A DNA stretch of 35,761 nucleotides from an uncultured Eubacteriales bacterium (GCA_900320285.1 ONRQ01000016.1:1-35761); one strand, 5' to 3'. Positions 1-8,690 are shown, counted from the first letter of the stretch. Numbers and translations: made by a program. The notes: generated from the letters alone by a model not told the origin.

Positions 1-915
1 ATGGTCGATACGGTACTGGGATTTGAGGGTGACGCTACAGGCGGATACCGCATTATCAGATCGGCGAAGAACAGATTCGGAAGATCCAATGAGATATGCT
101 TTTTCGAGATGGGCGAACAGGGACTTATCCCGGTAGACAGTTCGAAGGCCCTGCGCGTTGCAGGAAGGCCGCTTAACAGCCCCGGATCGGTACTTACTTC
201 CACTCTCGAAGGCAACGATGCGCTGACTATCGAAGTTCAGGCGCTCTGCACCGAGAGCGTTTATCCCAATCCGCAGAGAATGACATCCGGTCCCGAGAGA
301 GGCAGAGTCCTCATGCTCCTTGCAGTATGCGAGAAGCTGTTAAAGCTCGGCCTTACTTCAAAGGACTGCTTCGTAAATGTTATCGGAGGCCTTAAGGTAT
401 CTGACCCTGCAACAGACCTCGCCGTCTGCATGGCGACCGTATCTTCCGCAAGAGGCGTCAGCGTCAAGCCCAATACACTGATATTAGGAGAAGTCGGATT
501 GTCTGGCGAGATCAGGCCTGTCTCAAGGATCCTCAAGAGGTGCCTGGCATCCGCAAGACTCGGCATCACGACAGTAGTCCTTCCCGGAAGCTCGAAGGAC
601 GCTCTGGAGAAGGAACTGCTTGCACAGAACGCAACTCATATGGACTGGCTCGTTGATGACGAGATGATGAAGCTGACAAAGAACGGCCTCGACACCATGT
701 ACATGCATCCGCTTCCTGCGGACATCCAGGGCATCTCATGTGAGCACGGTGAAGTTACCGCAAAGGTATTTGACCACGCCCGTGACTCCCTCTACAAAGA
801 GGCATCCAACAAGCCATACATCATCGCAGCCATGATCTTCCTTGCAAAGGTTAAAGATCCTGTTGCTGCACTTAAGAAACTTGAAGAGGAAGCAAATCCG
901 AGAAAATCATTCTAA
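1..915 (+). CDS. radA: DNA repair protein RadA, C-terminal part (5' end outside window)
   Basis: This is the C-terminal 304 residues of RadA (Sms), a RecA-like branch-migration ATPase used in recombinational repair. The reading frame is open from base 1. The first visible residues MVDTVLGFEGD correspond to the internal family motif after the RecA core, so the ATG at base 1 is an internal Met and not the start. The RadA signature KNRFG is visible at about residues 23-27, followed by the NEIxxFEM segment. After it comes the Lon-protease-like domain (PERGRVLMLLAVCEKLL, NVIGGLKVSDPATDLAV, GEVGLSGEIRPV), which in RadA is a structural module. The zinc finger and Walker A lie upstream of the window. 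The tail of about 80 residues past the Lon-like domain looks longer than usual. Only 17 nt separate it from carbamate kinase, so the two are probably co-transcribed. Confidence 0.93.
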   Translation: MVDTVLGFEGDATGGYRIIRSAKNRFGRSNEICFFEMGEQGLIPVDSSKALRVAGRPLNSPGSVLTSTLEGNDALTIEVQALCTESVYPNPQRMTSGPERGRVLMLLAVCEKLLKLGLTSKDCFVNVIGGLKVSDPATDLAVCMATVSSARGVSVKPNTLILGEVGLSGEIRPVSRILKRCLASARLGITTVVLPGSSKDALEKELLAQNATHMDWLVDDEMMKLTKNGLDTMYMHPLPADIQGISCEHGEVTAKVFDHARDSLYKEASNKPYIIAAMIFLAKVKDPVAALKKLEEEANPRKSF

Positions 916-932
916 GAAGAAGGTGCACCTCA

Positions 933-1877
933 ATGGAAAAGAAAAAAATCGTAGTCGCGCTCGGCGGCAACGCCCTGGGCAGCAATCTGGTAGAACAGAT
1001 GAGATCCGTAACGGATGCAGTAAAGCCTATAGCTGATCTCATTGAGGAAGGGTATGAAGTAATAGTTACTCATGGAAACGGACCGCAGGTCGGAGTCATA
1101 CAGGATGCCATGACACTGCTCTCGAGAGAGAATCCTGAAAAGCACCCGCATTTTCCTCTGTCCGTATGCACGGCCATGAGCCAGGGATATATCGGATACG
1201 ATATCCAGAATAAGCTGAGAGAGGAACTTCTTGACAGGGGTATAAAAAAGGATGTTACAAGCGTCCTTACACAGGTAGAGGTAGATCCTGATGACCCTGC
1301 ATTCCAGAATCCTACGAAGCCTATCGGACCGTTCCTTACAAAAGAGGAAGCTGAGGCCAAGAAGGCGCTGAGAAACCACGTCTTCATCGAAGATGCCGGA
1401 AGAGGCTACAGGAGAGTGGTAGCCAGTCCGGAACCAAAGGCTATCATTGAGATCGATACGATCAGAACACTTGCTGACGCGGGACATATCGTGATAGCTG
1501 TTGGCGGCGGCGGGATCCCTGTTACGAAGGCAGAGAACAATCACCTTAAGGGTTCACCTGCCGTTATAGACAAGGACCGCGCGTCGGAGCTCCTCGCAGA
1601 AGAGCTGGACGCTGACTTCCTGATCATTCTCACTGCGGTTGAGAACGCAATGATAAACTTCAAGAAGCCGGATGAAAAGAAGCTCGGTGATATCACCGTA
1701 GAAGAGGCTAAGAAGTACATCGCTGAAGGACAGTTTGCTCCTGGTTCAATGCTTCCGAAGGTTGAGGCGGCTGTGAAGTTCGCCGAGTCCAAGCCGGGAA
1801 GAGTAGCGCTTATCACTCTGCTTGAGAAAGCAAAGGACGGCATCAACGGAAAGACCGGAACACGCATCCACGCATAA
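933..1877 (+). CDS. arcC: Carbamate kinase
   Basis: Cytoplasmic amino-acid-kinase-fold enzyme of 314 residues, the family's normal length. It makes ATP and carbamate from carbamoyl phosphate and ADP, the last step of arginine, agmatine, allantoin or other carbamoyl-phosphate-yielding fermentations. Family motifs are intact: VVALGGNALG at the N terminus, THGNGPQVG near residue 50, a GGGGIPV loop near 193, DKDRASELLAEELDAD near 213 and LTAVENA near 237. The start is supported by a GAAGGTG ribosome-binding site just upstream of ATG 933. No ornithine transcarbamylase or arginine deiminase lies nearby. The next gene block holds a YheO-like regulator and YgeY, which fits the purine/ureide-type gene sets in which carbamate kinase often occurs. 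That pathway assignment is inference. Confidence 0.95.
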   Translation: MEKKKIVVALGGNALGSNLVEQMRSVTDAVKPIADLIEEGYEVIVTHGNGPQVGVIQDAMTLLSRENPEKHPHFPLSVCTAMSQGYIGYDIQNKLREELLDRGIKKDVTSVLTQVEVDPDDPAFQNPTKPIGPFLTKEEAEAKKALRNHVFIEDAGRGYRRVVASPEPKAIIEIDTIRTLADAGHIVIAVGGGGIPVTKAENNHLKGSPAVIDKDRASELLAEELDADFLIILTAVENAMINFKKPDEKKLGDITVEEAKKYIAEGQFAPGSMLPKVEAAVKFAESKPGRVALITLLEKAKDGINGKTGTRIHA

Positions 1878-1883
1878 TAAAAA

Positions 1884-1904
1884 GCGCGCCTCACTGAGGC
1901 GCGC
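1884..1904. terminator. Bidirectional terminator between arcC and the PAS regulator
   Basis: Perfect 9-bp stem GCGCGCCTC / GAGGCGCGC with a 3-nt loop, directly after arcC. Read on the minus strand it is followed by a TTTTTATTA tract, so it is a strong terminator for the minus-strand regulator. On the plus strand the following bases are less T-rich (CAGTTTT several bases on). Confidence 0.85.
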
Positions 1905-1918
1905 ACCATTGCTCAGTT

Positions 1919-2566
1919 TTACCCGGCAGACGATCTGATCTCGTCGAGGTAACTGTAGAGGGTGTAGGTCGAGATGCCGAAATACTGGCAGACCTTAGGA
2001 CCTGACTTGGTTATGAGGAAGGCTCCGCGTTCATCAAGGAACCTTATGGCGCGTATCTTCTCATCCTTGCTCATCATAGCTGTAGGCTTGCCAACCAGTT
2101 TTACACTGTGGTCAAGCAGCTCGTCGAGCAGGTCGGAGACATTTCCGGATATCGATTCAGGCTCCTGATCCTGCTGATCCTGACCGGTAAATGCGCGGAT
2201 GGCATCATCCACGGCAACAAACATGCTTATGTCGTAATTGATGCCCATGAGTCCTATCACTTTCCCGTCATCGTCACGGATGAAGAGGGTGGTGGACTTC
2301 AGGACTCTTCCGTCAGAAGTCTTCGTAAGGTATGAGATGCGGTCTTCGATCAAATCAGGATTTTCCCTGAGAGACTCCAGCACTATGTGCGACGGACCGT
2401 CACCTATGGAACGGCCGGTAACATGACCGTTCTCGATCGCTATGATGGTATGCTCATGATTATCGCCTCTGAGGTCGTGGATCACGACTTCGCAGTTGCG
2501 GCCGAACTGGCCGGCGAGGCCTTTGGCTACATGAGCAGCAAATTCAAATCGTTTATCAGGCTTCAT
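1919..2566 (-). CDS. YheO/DauR-type PAS and helix-turn-helix transcriptional regulator
   Basis: 215 residues. The N-terminal two thirds match the YheO-like PAS domain (CEVVIHDLR near residue 25, GRSIGDGPSH near 51, YLTKTSDGRVLKSTT near 79, IGLMGINYDIS near 103). The last 55 residues form a DauR-type helix-turn-helix (KDEKIRAIRFLDERGAF, then a recognition helix with YFGISTYTLYSYLDEIR). A Q/E/D-rich linker joins the two. Known members sense small ligands and often control adjacent amino-acid or ureide catabolic genes. It diverges from the YgeY-type hydrolase across a 111-bp AT-rich gap, so that gene is the natural target (inference). A GGGAG sequence lies upstream of the chosen ATG. Ligand unknown. 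Confidence 0.85.
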   Translation of the reverse strand: MKPDKRFEFAAHVAKGLAGQFGRNCEVVIHDLRGDNHEHTIIAIENGHVTGRSIGDGPSHIVLESLRENPDLIEDRISYLTKTSDGRVLKSTTLFIRDDDGKVIGLMGINYDISMFVAVDDAIRAFTGQDQQDQEPESISGNVSDLLDELLDHSVKLVGKPTAMMSKDEKIRAIRFLDERGAFLITKSGPKVCQYFGISTYTLYSYLDEIRSSAG

Positions 2567-2677
2567 ATGATGCTCCCACTTTCGTATGATGCTTTGAAAA
2601 AATATAAATCAATTTTAGCAACAAAAACTTTTTTACACAATAAAAAACATTCATTACAAAAACGGAGGTAGATAAAA
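2567..2677. promoter_or_regulatory. Divergent AT-rich intergenic region between the PAS regulator and the YgeY-type gene
   Basis: 111 bp, strongly AT-rich compared with the flanking genes. It should hold the promoters for both divergent genes and probably the regulator's operator. A TTTACA-17-TACAAA pair sits at 2632-2660, but its start point would fall inside the ribosome-binding site (CGGAGG, 2663-2668), so I do not call it the promoter. No clear inverted repeat was found. Confidence 0.5.
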
Positions 2678-4078
2678 ATGATTCCGGATTATGAAGCTAT
2701 AAAGAAAGCCGCACAGAACTACGGACCGGAGATCAGCAGATTCCTGAGAGACATGATCTCGCATCCAAGCGAAAGCGCTGAGGAAAAGGAAGTAGTAGCA
2801 TGCATCAAGGCTGAGATGGAAAAGCTGGGCTACGACAAGGTAGAAGTCGACGGCCTCGGCAACGTTATCGGCTGGATGGGAGACGGAGACAAGATCATAG
2901 CTATCGACTCCCACATTGATACAGTAGGTATCGGAAACATCAACAACTGGACAGATGACCCTTACAAGGGCTATGAGACAGATGACATCATCTACGGACG
3001 CGGCGGATCCGACCAGGAAGGCGGAATGGCTTCGGCTGTATATGGAACAAAGATCATGAAGGACCTCGGACTCATTCCTGAGGGCTATAAAATCATGGTA
3101 GTAGGTTCCGTAATGGAAGAGGACTGCGACGGAATGTGCTGGCAGTACATTGTCAACAAGTACTTCAATGGTCCTGAAGACGCAGCTTCAAAGATCGACT
3201 TCGTAATCTCGACAGAGCCTACAGACGGCGGTATCTACAGAGGACACAGAGGCCGTATGGAGATCAGAGTAGACGTTAAGGGCATCTCCTGCCACGGCAG
3301 TGCTCCTGAGAGAGGCGACAACGCTGTCTACAAAATGGCTGACATCATCAGCGACGTAAGAGCTCTCAACAACAACGACTGCACAGAGAGCACTTCGATC
3401 CGCGGACTGGCAAAGATGCTCGATCCTAAGTTCAATCCGGATCACTATGAGGATGCTAGATTCCTCGGACGCGGCACATGCACTGTATCCCAGATCTTCT
3501 ACACATCACCGAGCCGCTGCGCTGTTGCAGACTCCTGCGCTATCTCGATCGACAGACGTATGACTGCAGGTGAAACCTGGGACAGCTGCCTCGAAGAGAT
3601 CAGACAGCTCCCGAGCGTACAGAAATACGGCGATGACGTAAAGGTTTCGATGTACATGTATGACCGTCCGTCATGGACAGGCGAAGTATACGAGACAGAG
3701 TGCTACTTCCCGACATGGATCAACAAGGAGAGCTCGGCTCACGTAAAGGCTCTTGTAGAGGCACACAAGGCTCTCTTCGGAGACAAGAGAATCGGTTCGC
3801 CAAGTGCAATGCACCTCAGAGACGGACGTCCGCTCTGCGACAAGTGGACATTCTCCACAAACGGCGTATCCATTCAGGGCCGTTACGGAATCCCTTGCGT
3901 AGGATTCGGACCTGGAGCTGAGAGCCAGGCACACGCACCTAACGAGATCACATGGAAACAGGACCTCGTTACATGCGCAGCCCTCTATGCTGCTGCTATT
4001 CCACTGTATCCTGACCAGGAGAAGACAGGCGACGTAAGCCAGTTCCGTCAGGGCAAAACAAACAACGATATCAAATAA
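2678..4078 (+). CDS. ygeY: YgeY-type (selenium-metabolism-linked) M20 family metallohydrolase
   Basis: 466-residue M20-family di-metal hydrolase, closest by pattern to YgeY, which occurs in purine/uric-acid and selenium-dependent hydroxylase gene sets of gut anaerobes. Predicted metal and catalytic residues are present: H79 and D81 in DSHIDTV, bridging D112 in GGSDQEGG, and E147/E148 in VMEEDCDG. A dimerisation-domain motif follows ([27 protein letters not shown]), and a late His-containing motif (AQAHAPNE) completes the site. A good CGGAGG ribosome-binding site precedes the ATG. The exact substrate of YgeY proteins is not firmly settled. The adjacent regulator and nearby carbamate kinase support a role in ureide or amino-acid breakdown. 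A peptidase or deacetylase role is the alternative. Confidence 0.85.
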   Translation: MIPDYEAIKKAAQNYGPEISRFLRDMISHPSESAEEKEVVACIKAEMEKLGYDKVEVDGLGNVIGWMGDGDKIIAIDSHIDTVGIGNINNWTDDPYKGYETDDIIYGRGGSDQEGGMASAVYGTKIMKDLGLIPEGYKIMVVGSVMEEDCDGMCWQYIVNKYFNGPEDAASKIDFVISTEPTDGGIYRGHRGRMEIRVDVKGISCHGSAPERGDNAVYKMADIISDVRALNNNDCTESTSIRGLAKMLDPKFNPDHYEDARFLGRGTCTVSQIFYTSPSRCAVADSCAISIDRRMTAGETWDSCLEEIRQLPSVQKYGDDVKVSMYMYDRPSWTGEVYETECYFPTWINKESSAHVKALVEAHKALFGDKRIGSPSAMHLRDGRPLCDKWTFSTNGVSIQGRYGIPCVGFGPGAESQAHAPNEITWKQDLVTCAALYAAAIPLYPDQEKTGDVSQFRQGKTNNDIK

Positions 4079-4094
4079 TACGCAGATGCTTTTT

Positions 4095-4168
4095 AGCGGC
4101 ACATCTCGTCGCAAATTCCCTCCCGTCGCTGCCACGTTCCGTTCGGGACATTTGCTGCGTGTGCCGCT
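4095..4168. repeat. Imperfect palindrome A (foldback element)
   Basis: Base arms AGCGGCACA (4095-4103) and TGTGCCGCT (4160-4168) are perfect reverse complements. Inside, CGTCGCAAATTCCC pairs with GGGACATTTGCTGCG except for one mismatch and one bulge, leaving a loop of about 24 nt. It sits between the ygeY stop and a separate canonical terminator, so it is not needed for termination. Its internal core resembles the palindrome at 34181-34340. It does not look like a tRNA. Confidence 0.7.
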
Positions 4169-4188
4169 GCTAAGTTCGGAATTATATA

Positions 4189-4226
4189 GCCCCATACCTT
4201 TACAATGGTGTGGGGCTTTTATTGTT
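4189..4226 (+). terminator. Rho-independent terminator after ygeY
   Basis: Ten-base-pair stem GCCCCATACC (4189-4198) and GGTGTGGGGC (4207-4216) with one G-T wobble and an 8-nt loop, followed by TTTTATTGTT. Confidence 0.9.
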
Positions 4227-4302
4227 AAACTGACTTATTTATGATATTCTCACTATGTATGGGCAACTTTACAAAACATACTGATATAGAGAGGGAAAAC
4301 CG

Positions 4303-4878
4303 ATGAAAAAAATGGAAGAAATGATACTGAAAGAGGGCAAGGTACTGCCGGGCGGAGTGCTCAAGGTAGGCAGCTTCCTCAATCAGCAGGTAGATACAAA
4401 ATTCATGAAAGAGATCGGAGATGAGATAGCGCGTCTGTATGAGGGCGAAGGAATCACCAAGATACTTACCATCGAATCATCAGGTATCCCAATTGCCATC
4501 TCGGCAGGCTTCGCAATGAAGGTCAAGGTAGTCTACGCCAAGAAGAACAAGTCTTCGAATGTTTCCGGCGATGTTTATTCGACTCCTGTCAAGTCCTTTA
4601 CACATGGAGTTACCAACAATGTCGTAGTTACAAAGGAATACCTTTCGCCTGATGACCGCATTCTTGTAGTCGATGACTTCCTTGCTCACGGAAGCGCACT
4701 TACCGGGCTTATAGATATAGTCAGTCAGGCAGGTGCTACTCTTGTAGGCTGTGTTGCAGCGATAGAGAAGGGCTTCCAGATGGGTGGAGACAGGCTGAGA
4801 GCTCAGGGCTACAGAATCGAGTCTCTTGCCATCATCGACGAGATGACAGATGACGGGATCACATTCCGCGAACAATAA
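4303..4878 (+). CDS. xpt: Xanthine phosphoribosyltransferase
   Basis: 191 residues, close to the 194 of Bacillus subtilis Xpt and alignable along its length. It converts xanthine and PRPP to XMP in purine salvage. Key features are LKVGSFLNQQVD near residue 20, ILTIESSGIP near 54, and the PRPP-binding loop ILVVDDFLAHGSA near 124. A GAGAGGG ribosome-binding site precedes ATG 4303. The next ATG, three codons in, is an alternative. Only 86 nt lie between the preceding terminator and the start, and I could not recognise a purine riboswitch there. The alpha/beta hydrolase begins 14 nt after the stop, so they probably share an mRNA. Confidence 0.93.
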   Translation: MKKMEEMILKEGKVLPGGVLKVGSFLNQQVDTKFMKEIGDEIARLYEGEGITKILTIESSGIPIAISAGFAMKVKVVYAKKNKSSNVSGDVYSTPVKSFTHGVTNNVVVTKEYLSPDDRILVVDDFLAHGSALTGLIDIVSQAGATLVGCVAAIEKGFQMGGDRLRAQGYRIESLAIIDEMTDDGITFREQ

Positions 4879-4892
4879 AAAACAGACAGCGA

Positions 4893-5687
4893 ATGAATAT
4901 CAGTATCGGCGGATTAAACATAAACTATAAGATAAGCGGTCCGGACGGGAGCAAGGATGCTCCTGTTCTTGTGGTGCTCCAGGGATGGGGTACCGGGATG
5001 GAGATATACGATTCAGTCGCGGCTGCAGTTAATGACAGATATCGTGTTGTGCAGTTCGACCTTCCGGGATTCGGCGCAAGCGATGAGCCTGAAGAACCAT
5101 GGAACGTAGATGCATACGCGGACTTTTTCTGCAGCTTTATGGAGGAGCTCGGTATAAAGAAAGCAACGCTCCTCGGTCATTCTTATGGCGGCAGAATCAT
5201 AATCAAGCTTGCTGCCAGGGACAGCCTTCCGTTTGAGATAGAGAAGATCGTTCTCGTGGACAGCGCCGGTGTGATGCCTGAACGCAGTGCATCACAGAAA
5301 TTCAAGGTGAAGCTTTACAAGATTAAGAGGACCTTCCTCATGAGCAAGCCGGTGCATGCGATGTTCCCTGAGGTCATCGACTACTGGATGAGCAAGCAGG
5401 GCTCTGAAGACTACAGAAACGCGAGCCCGATAATGAAAAGATGCCTTGTGCTGGCAGTCAACGAAGACCTGCAGCATCTGATGCCGCAGGTGAAGCAGGA
5501 TACTCTGCTTGTGTGGGGCGACCTCGATATGGATACGCCTATAAGCGATGCTCACAAGATGGAAGCAAAGATGCCGAATGCGGCTCTGGTTGTGCTGGAA
5601 GGGACAGATCACTATTCGTTCCTCTACAAGCCTGTTGAATTCAGGAACATATTGAGAGCATTCCTGGGGATCGGAGGTGCGGCATGA
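4893..5687 (+). CDS. Alpha/beta hydrolase fold protein
   Basis: 264 residues with a classical alpha/beta-hydrolase layout: oxyanion region LQGWGTG near residue 30, DLPGFGASDEP near 59, nucleophile elbow GHSYGG with S97, acid D212 (or D210) in WGDLDMDTP, and H240 in GTDHYSFL. The substrate cannot be read from the sequence. Its stop overlaps the start of the MurF-like gene by 4 nt (ATGA). This close coupling suggests a job in cell-wall precursor or lipid-linked metabolism, but that is inference only. No good Shine-Dalgarno precedes ATG 4893, so translation may depend on coupling with xpt 14 nt upstream. Confidence 0.85.
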   Translation: MNISIGGLNINYKISGPDGSKDAPVLVVLQGWGTGMEIYDSVAAAVNDRYRVVQFDLPGFGASDEPEEPWNVDAYADFFCSFMEELGIKKATLLGHSYGGRIIIKLAARDSLPFEIEKIVLVDSAGVMPERSASQKFKVKLYKIKRTFLMSKPVHAMFPEVIDYWMSKQGSEDYRNASPIMKRCLVLAVNEDLQHLMPQVKQDTLLVWGDLDMDTPISDAHKMEAKMPNAALVVLEGTDHYSFLYKPVEFRNILRAFLGIGGAA

Positions 5688-7324
5688 TCATACGCGATCT
5701 GATCTCACTGCTTCTGGGCATACCGGCCTTCTGGCTGGTGCTCAGATACAACATGCACATGTTCCAGCTCAACACGTATATGAACAACGAGCAGAGGGAA
5801 TGGCTGCGCAGGAACAGTCACCTTCAGTGGATACTGAATTTCGCAGTCGTGCTTGGCATCATCCGGCTTGCCGGAAGGGCATTCATATCAGTACCGTGGC
5901 TCGGTCTTGCCGGAGACATCCTGATCTGGTTCACGTTTATCGTGATCATTCTTGTTTACCGGCTCATGGTGGAGATGAATTCAAAGAAACCTCTGAAGTT
6001 TACTCCGAGAGTCAAAAGGATGGTTGCTTCAGACATAGTACTCTGCGTGCTGCTGCTAGTGATACCTGTGGCTGTCATCGCTGCTATGGGGCTGCTTGAC
6101 ACAGAAGCTATGAAAACATTCCCTCTTGGAGCGTTCCTTCTGCTTCTTACCGGACTTCAGAAGGTCATGATCATGGTTGCCAACAAGGTGAACCGTCCTA
6201 TAGAAAAGGGCGTGAACAACCATTACATAAACGACGCCAAACGAATCCTTAAGGAGAATCCTGATCTCACGATAATCGGAGTCACCGGAAGCTACGGAAA
6301 GACGAGCGTAAAGTTCTACCTCGAGACACTCCTGAGACAGAGATACAGAGTGCTCGTTACGCCGGAGAGCTACAACACCCCGATGGGTATCGTCATAACC
6401 ATCAGGAAGTTCCTTAAGCCAACACACGAGATATTCGTCTGCGAGATGGGAGCCAGATATGTGGGAGAGATCAAGGAGGACTGCGATCTTGTGCACCCGC
6501 ATCACGGACTTATTACTTCGATAGGTCCTCAGCATCTGGATACATTCGAAAGCATGGAAAATATCCAGAAGACGAAGTTTGAGCTTGCTGACGCTGTTCC
6601 TGACGGAGGAATACTTTTCCTTAACGGCGATAACGAGTATATCGCGGAAGAGCTGGAGCGCAGAAAGGGCAGCAGACCGCTCTACGATAACCCTGTCATG
6701 TATCACTCACAGAAGATCGGCAGCGGGTATTACGCATCAGATATAGTCATTACAAACCATGGAACTGACTTCACGGTGAATGCTCCGGACGGAGAATCGG
6801 AGAGATTCTCCATGAAACTCGTCGGCATGCATAATGTCATAAATGTAATGGGCGCTATCGCAGTTGCCCACGAGTTCGATATTCCGCTTTCGGAGCTACG
6901 CATACCTGTCAGAAGGATACAGAGCGTACCTCACCGCATGGAGATGAAGAACCACGGCGATGTTACGATCATCGATGATGCATTCAATTCGAACCCTATC
7001 GGATCAAAGGCGGCTGTTGAAACACTCGCGATCATGGACGGAATGAGAATACTCATAACACCGGGAATGGTAGAGCTCGGCGAAGATGAAGCGGAATACA
7101 ACAGAAAGTTTGGTACATACGCGGCAGACTGCTGCGACAGGATATTCCTGGTCGGCAGAAAGCATACCGAGCCTATAAAAGAGGGAATACTCAGCAAAGG
7201 CTTCCCTGAGAAGCATCTCGAAGTATTCGACAAGGTAGAAGACGCAATCAGCCGCGCATATGCAGTGAAGACTGATAAACATAAATATATTCTGCTCGAG
7301 AACGATCTTCCGGATAACTACTAA
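5684..7324 (+). CDS. Membrane-anchored MurF-like Mur ligase (UDP-MurNAc-tripeptide D-Ala-D-Ala ligase family)
   Basis: 546 residues. About 165 N-terminal residues hold four to five hydrophobic segments (roughly 5-20, 48-66, 75-95, 116-137, 146-165), which standard soluble MurF lacks. The Mur ligase follows: P-loop GVTGSYGKTS (199-208), Mur-type SYNTPMG, CEMGARYVGEI, a QHLDTF segment, a KTKFE motif of the type holding the carbamoylated Lys, and a C-terminal domain with DDAFNSNPIGS and TPGMVELG, typical of MurF. The expected reaction is ATP-dependent addition of a dipeptide to a UDP-MurNAc or lipid-linked peptide. Start ATG 5684 overlaps the hydrolase stop and has its own CGGAGG. The nearby D-Ala-D-Ala ligase (7492) would supply the dipeptide. 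Whether it is the sole MurF or a paralogue cannot be told here. Confidence 0.85.
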   Translation: MIIRDLISLLLGIPAFWLVLRYNMHMFQLNTYMNNEQREWLRRNSHLQWILNFAVVLGIIRLAGRAFISVPWLGLAGDILIWFTFIVIILVYRLMVEMNSKKPLKFTPRVKRMVASDIVLCVLLLVIPVAVIAAMGLLDTEAMKTFPLGAFLLLLTGLQKVMIMVANKVNRPIEKGVNNHYINDAKRILKENPDLTIIGVTGSYGKTSVKFYLETLLRQRYRVLVTPESYNTPMGIVITIRKFLKPTHEIFVCEMGARYVGEIKEDCDLVHPHHGLITSIGPQHLDTFESMENIQKTKFELADAVPDGGILFLNGDNEYIAEELERRKGSRPLYDNPVMYHSQKIGSGYYASDIVITNHGTDFTVNAPDGESERFSMKLVGMHNVINVMGAIAVAHEFDIPLSELRIPVRRIQSVPHRMEMKNHGDVTIIDDAFNSNPIGSKAAVETLAIMDGMRILITPGMVELGEDEAEYNRKFGTYAADCCDRIFLVGRKHTEPIKEGILSKGFPEKHLEVFDKVEDAISRAYAVKTDKHKYILLENDLPDNY

Positions 7325-7327
7325 ATG

Positions 7328-7475
7328 AAAAGCGGTGCCTCGTATATACCGCCAGGCCCGCTCTCGCTAACATTCGAACGCAGCGGTACTAAGCTCTGAC
7401 TGCGCTGACGCTTGTCAATCGCTAAGTGCCGGCGTTCTCGAGTTACCCGGCTGGCATATACGAGCCCCCGCTTTT
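7328..7475. repeat. Imperfect palindrome B, about 148 nt (foldback element)
   Basis: Outer arms AAAAGCGG (7328-7335) and CCGCTTTT (7468-7475), then CTCGTATAT (7339-7347) with ATATACGAG (7456-7464), then GCCAG (7351-7355) with CTGGC (7451-7455). Pairing continues inward (TAAC..GAACGC against GCGTTC..GTTA, and ACTAAG against CTAAGT) to a centre near 7402, so nearly the whole gap folds on itself. It fills the space between the MurF-like gene and ddl, ending just before the ddl ribosome-binding site. The 3' arm ends in CCGCTTTTAT, so it could also attenuate transcription. Confidence 0.75.
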
Positions 7476-7491
7476 ATAAGAGGAGATTATT

Positions 7492-8676
7492 ATGAAAACT
7501 AAAGTCGCTATGATGTTCGGCGGAAAGACCGTCGAGCACGAAGTGTCTGTAATATCCGGCATCCAGGCCATTAAAAGCATGGATACCGATAAATACGAAG
7601 TCATACCGGTTTACATGACCAAGGAAAATGACATGTATACCGGCCCGGACGTCGGCAAGATCGAATCGTACCGTGACATCCCGGCGCTGCTCAAGCATTC
7701 GCAGAGGGTCATCATGGTGAATGAAGGGGGCAGGGTGCAGCTCGTGCCTTATCCTGCGAAGATGTTCGGCGGACAGAAGCCTGTAGCCATCGACATCGCC
7801 TTCCCGGTAGTCCATGGCACCAACGTTGAGGACGGAGCCCTTCAGGGCTATCTGAAGACAGTCGGCATCCCGTTCGTAGGGCCGGATGTCACATCATCTG
7901 CTATCAGCATGGACAAGTTCATCACCAAGGCGGTGCTCAAGGAAGCAGGCGTGCCGGTTCTTGATGCCAAGGTCTATACCATGGCTGACTACGAGTATCC
8001 GGAAAAGATCGCGGAAGATATCGAGAAGGCTTTCGGATATCCGGTCATCATAAAGCCGGTGAATCTCGGCTCCAGCGTAGGTATCGGTGTTGCGAAGAGC
8101 AGGGACGAACTCATCGATGCTATCGATGACGCGTTCAGATACGCGGCCCGTGTTATGGCGGAGCACGCGATCTCGAAACTCAGGGAAATCAACTGTTCGG
8201 TGCTGGGCGACGAAAACGAAGCTCTGGCATCTGAGTGCGAGGAACCGCTGACATCCGGTGAGATCCTCAGCTACGAGGATAAATACGTCAACAGCGGCGG
8301 AAAGAAGGGCGGAGCAAAGGGCGGAAGCGGCTCAAAGGGAGCCGGCATGGCCAATCTTTCGAGAAAGATCCCGGCTGAGCTCAGCCCGGAGAAGCGCGAA
8401 GAGATCCGCGAGCTTGCCGTCAAATCGTTCAAAGCACTTGGCTGCTGCGGAGTCTCGCGTATAGACTTCATGATAGATGAAGAGGAAGACAAACTCTATT
8501 TCAATGAGATCAATCCGATCCCTGGTTCACTCTCATTCTATCTGTGGGAGCCGGTAGGTGTTCCGTATAAGGAGCTGCTCGACCGCATGATACAGCTTGC
8601 TCTTAAGAGGGCACGGGTAGAAGAGTCGCTCACATTCACATTCGATACAAATATTCTCGCTAACGCGAAACTGTAA
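7492..8676 (+). CDS. ddl: D-alanine--D-alanine ligase
   Basis: 394-residue ATP-grasp ligase joining two D-Ala for peptidoglycan precursors. Visible motifs are FGGKTVEHEVS (N-terminal Gly loop and substrate Glu), PVVHGTNVEDGALQGYL, GIPFVGPDV, the ATP-binding KPVNLGSSVGIG, the omega-loop YEDKY and the metal-binding NEINPIPGS. The Tyr-Lys-Tyr-type omega loop favours D-Ala over D-Lac as second substrate (inference). A Gly/Lys/Ser-rich stretch directly after the omega loop (GGKKGGAKGGSGSKGAG, about residues 264-280) is unusual low-complexity sequence near the active site. AGAGGAG precedes ATG 7492. The upstream palindrome B separates it from the MurF-like gene, and the AAA gene begins 14 nt downstream. 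Confidence 0.93.
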   Translation: MKTKVAMMFGGKTVEHEVSVISGIQAIKSMDTDKYEVIPVYMTKENDMYTGPDVGKIESYRDIPALLKHSQRVIMVNEGGRVQLVPYPAKMFGGQKPVAIDIAFPVVHGTNVEDGALQGYLKTVGIPFVGPDVTSSAISMDKFITKAVLKEAGVPVLDAKVYTMADYEYPEKIAEDIEKAFGYPVIIKPVNLGSSVGIGVAKSRDELIDAIDDAFRYAARVMAEHAISKLREINCSVLGDENEALASECEEPLTSGEILSYEDKYVNSGGKKGGAKGGSGSKGAGMANLSRKIPAELSPEKREEIRELAVKSFKALGCCGVSRIDFMIDEEEDKLYFNEINPIPGSLSFYLWEPVGVPYKELLDRMIQLALKRARVEESLTFTFDTNILANAKL

Positions 8677-8690
8677 GGAGTAAACATATA

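Noticed and set aside
930..1544. 204-codon minus-strand frame
   Set aside because: Antisense to carbamate kinase, which is complete with all motifs.
2632..2660. TTTACA-17-TACAAA as the ygeY promoter
   Set aside because: The predicted start point would fall in the ribosome-binding site, leaving no usable leader.
4217..4302. Purine riboswitch before xpt
   Set aside because: I looked for the three-way-junction pattern and its conserved loops and found none in the short gap after the terminator.
7328..7475. tRNA or CRISPR in the murF-ddl gap
   Set aside because: No cloverleaf with T-loop GTTCRA and no repeated spacer units; the gap is a single long palindrome.
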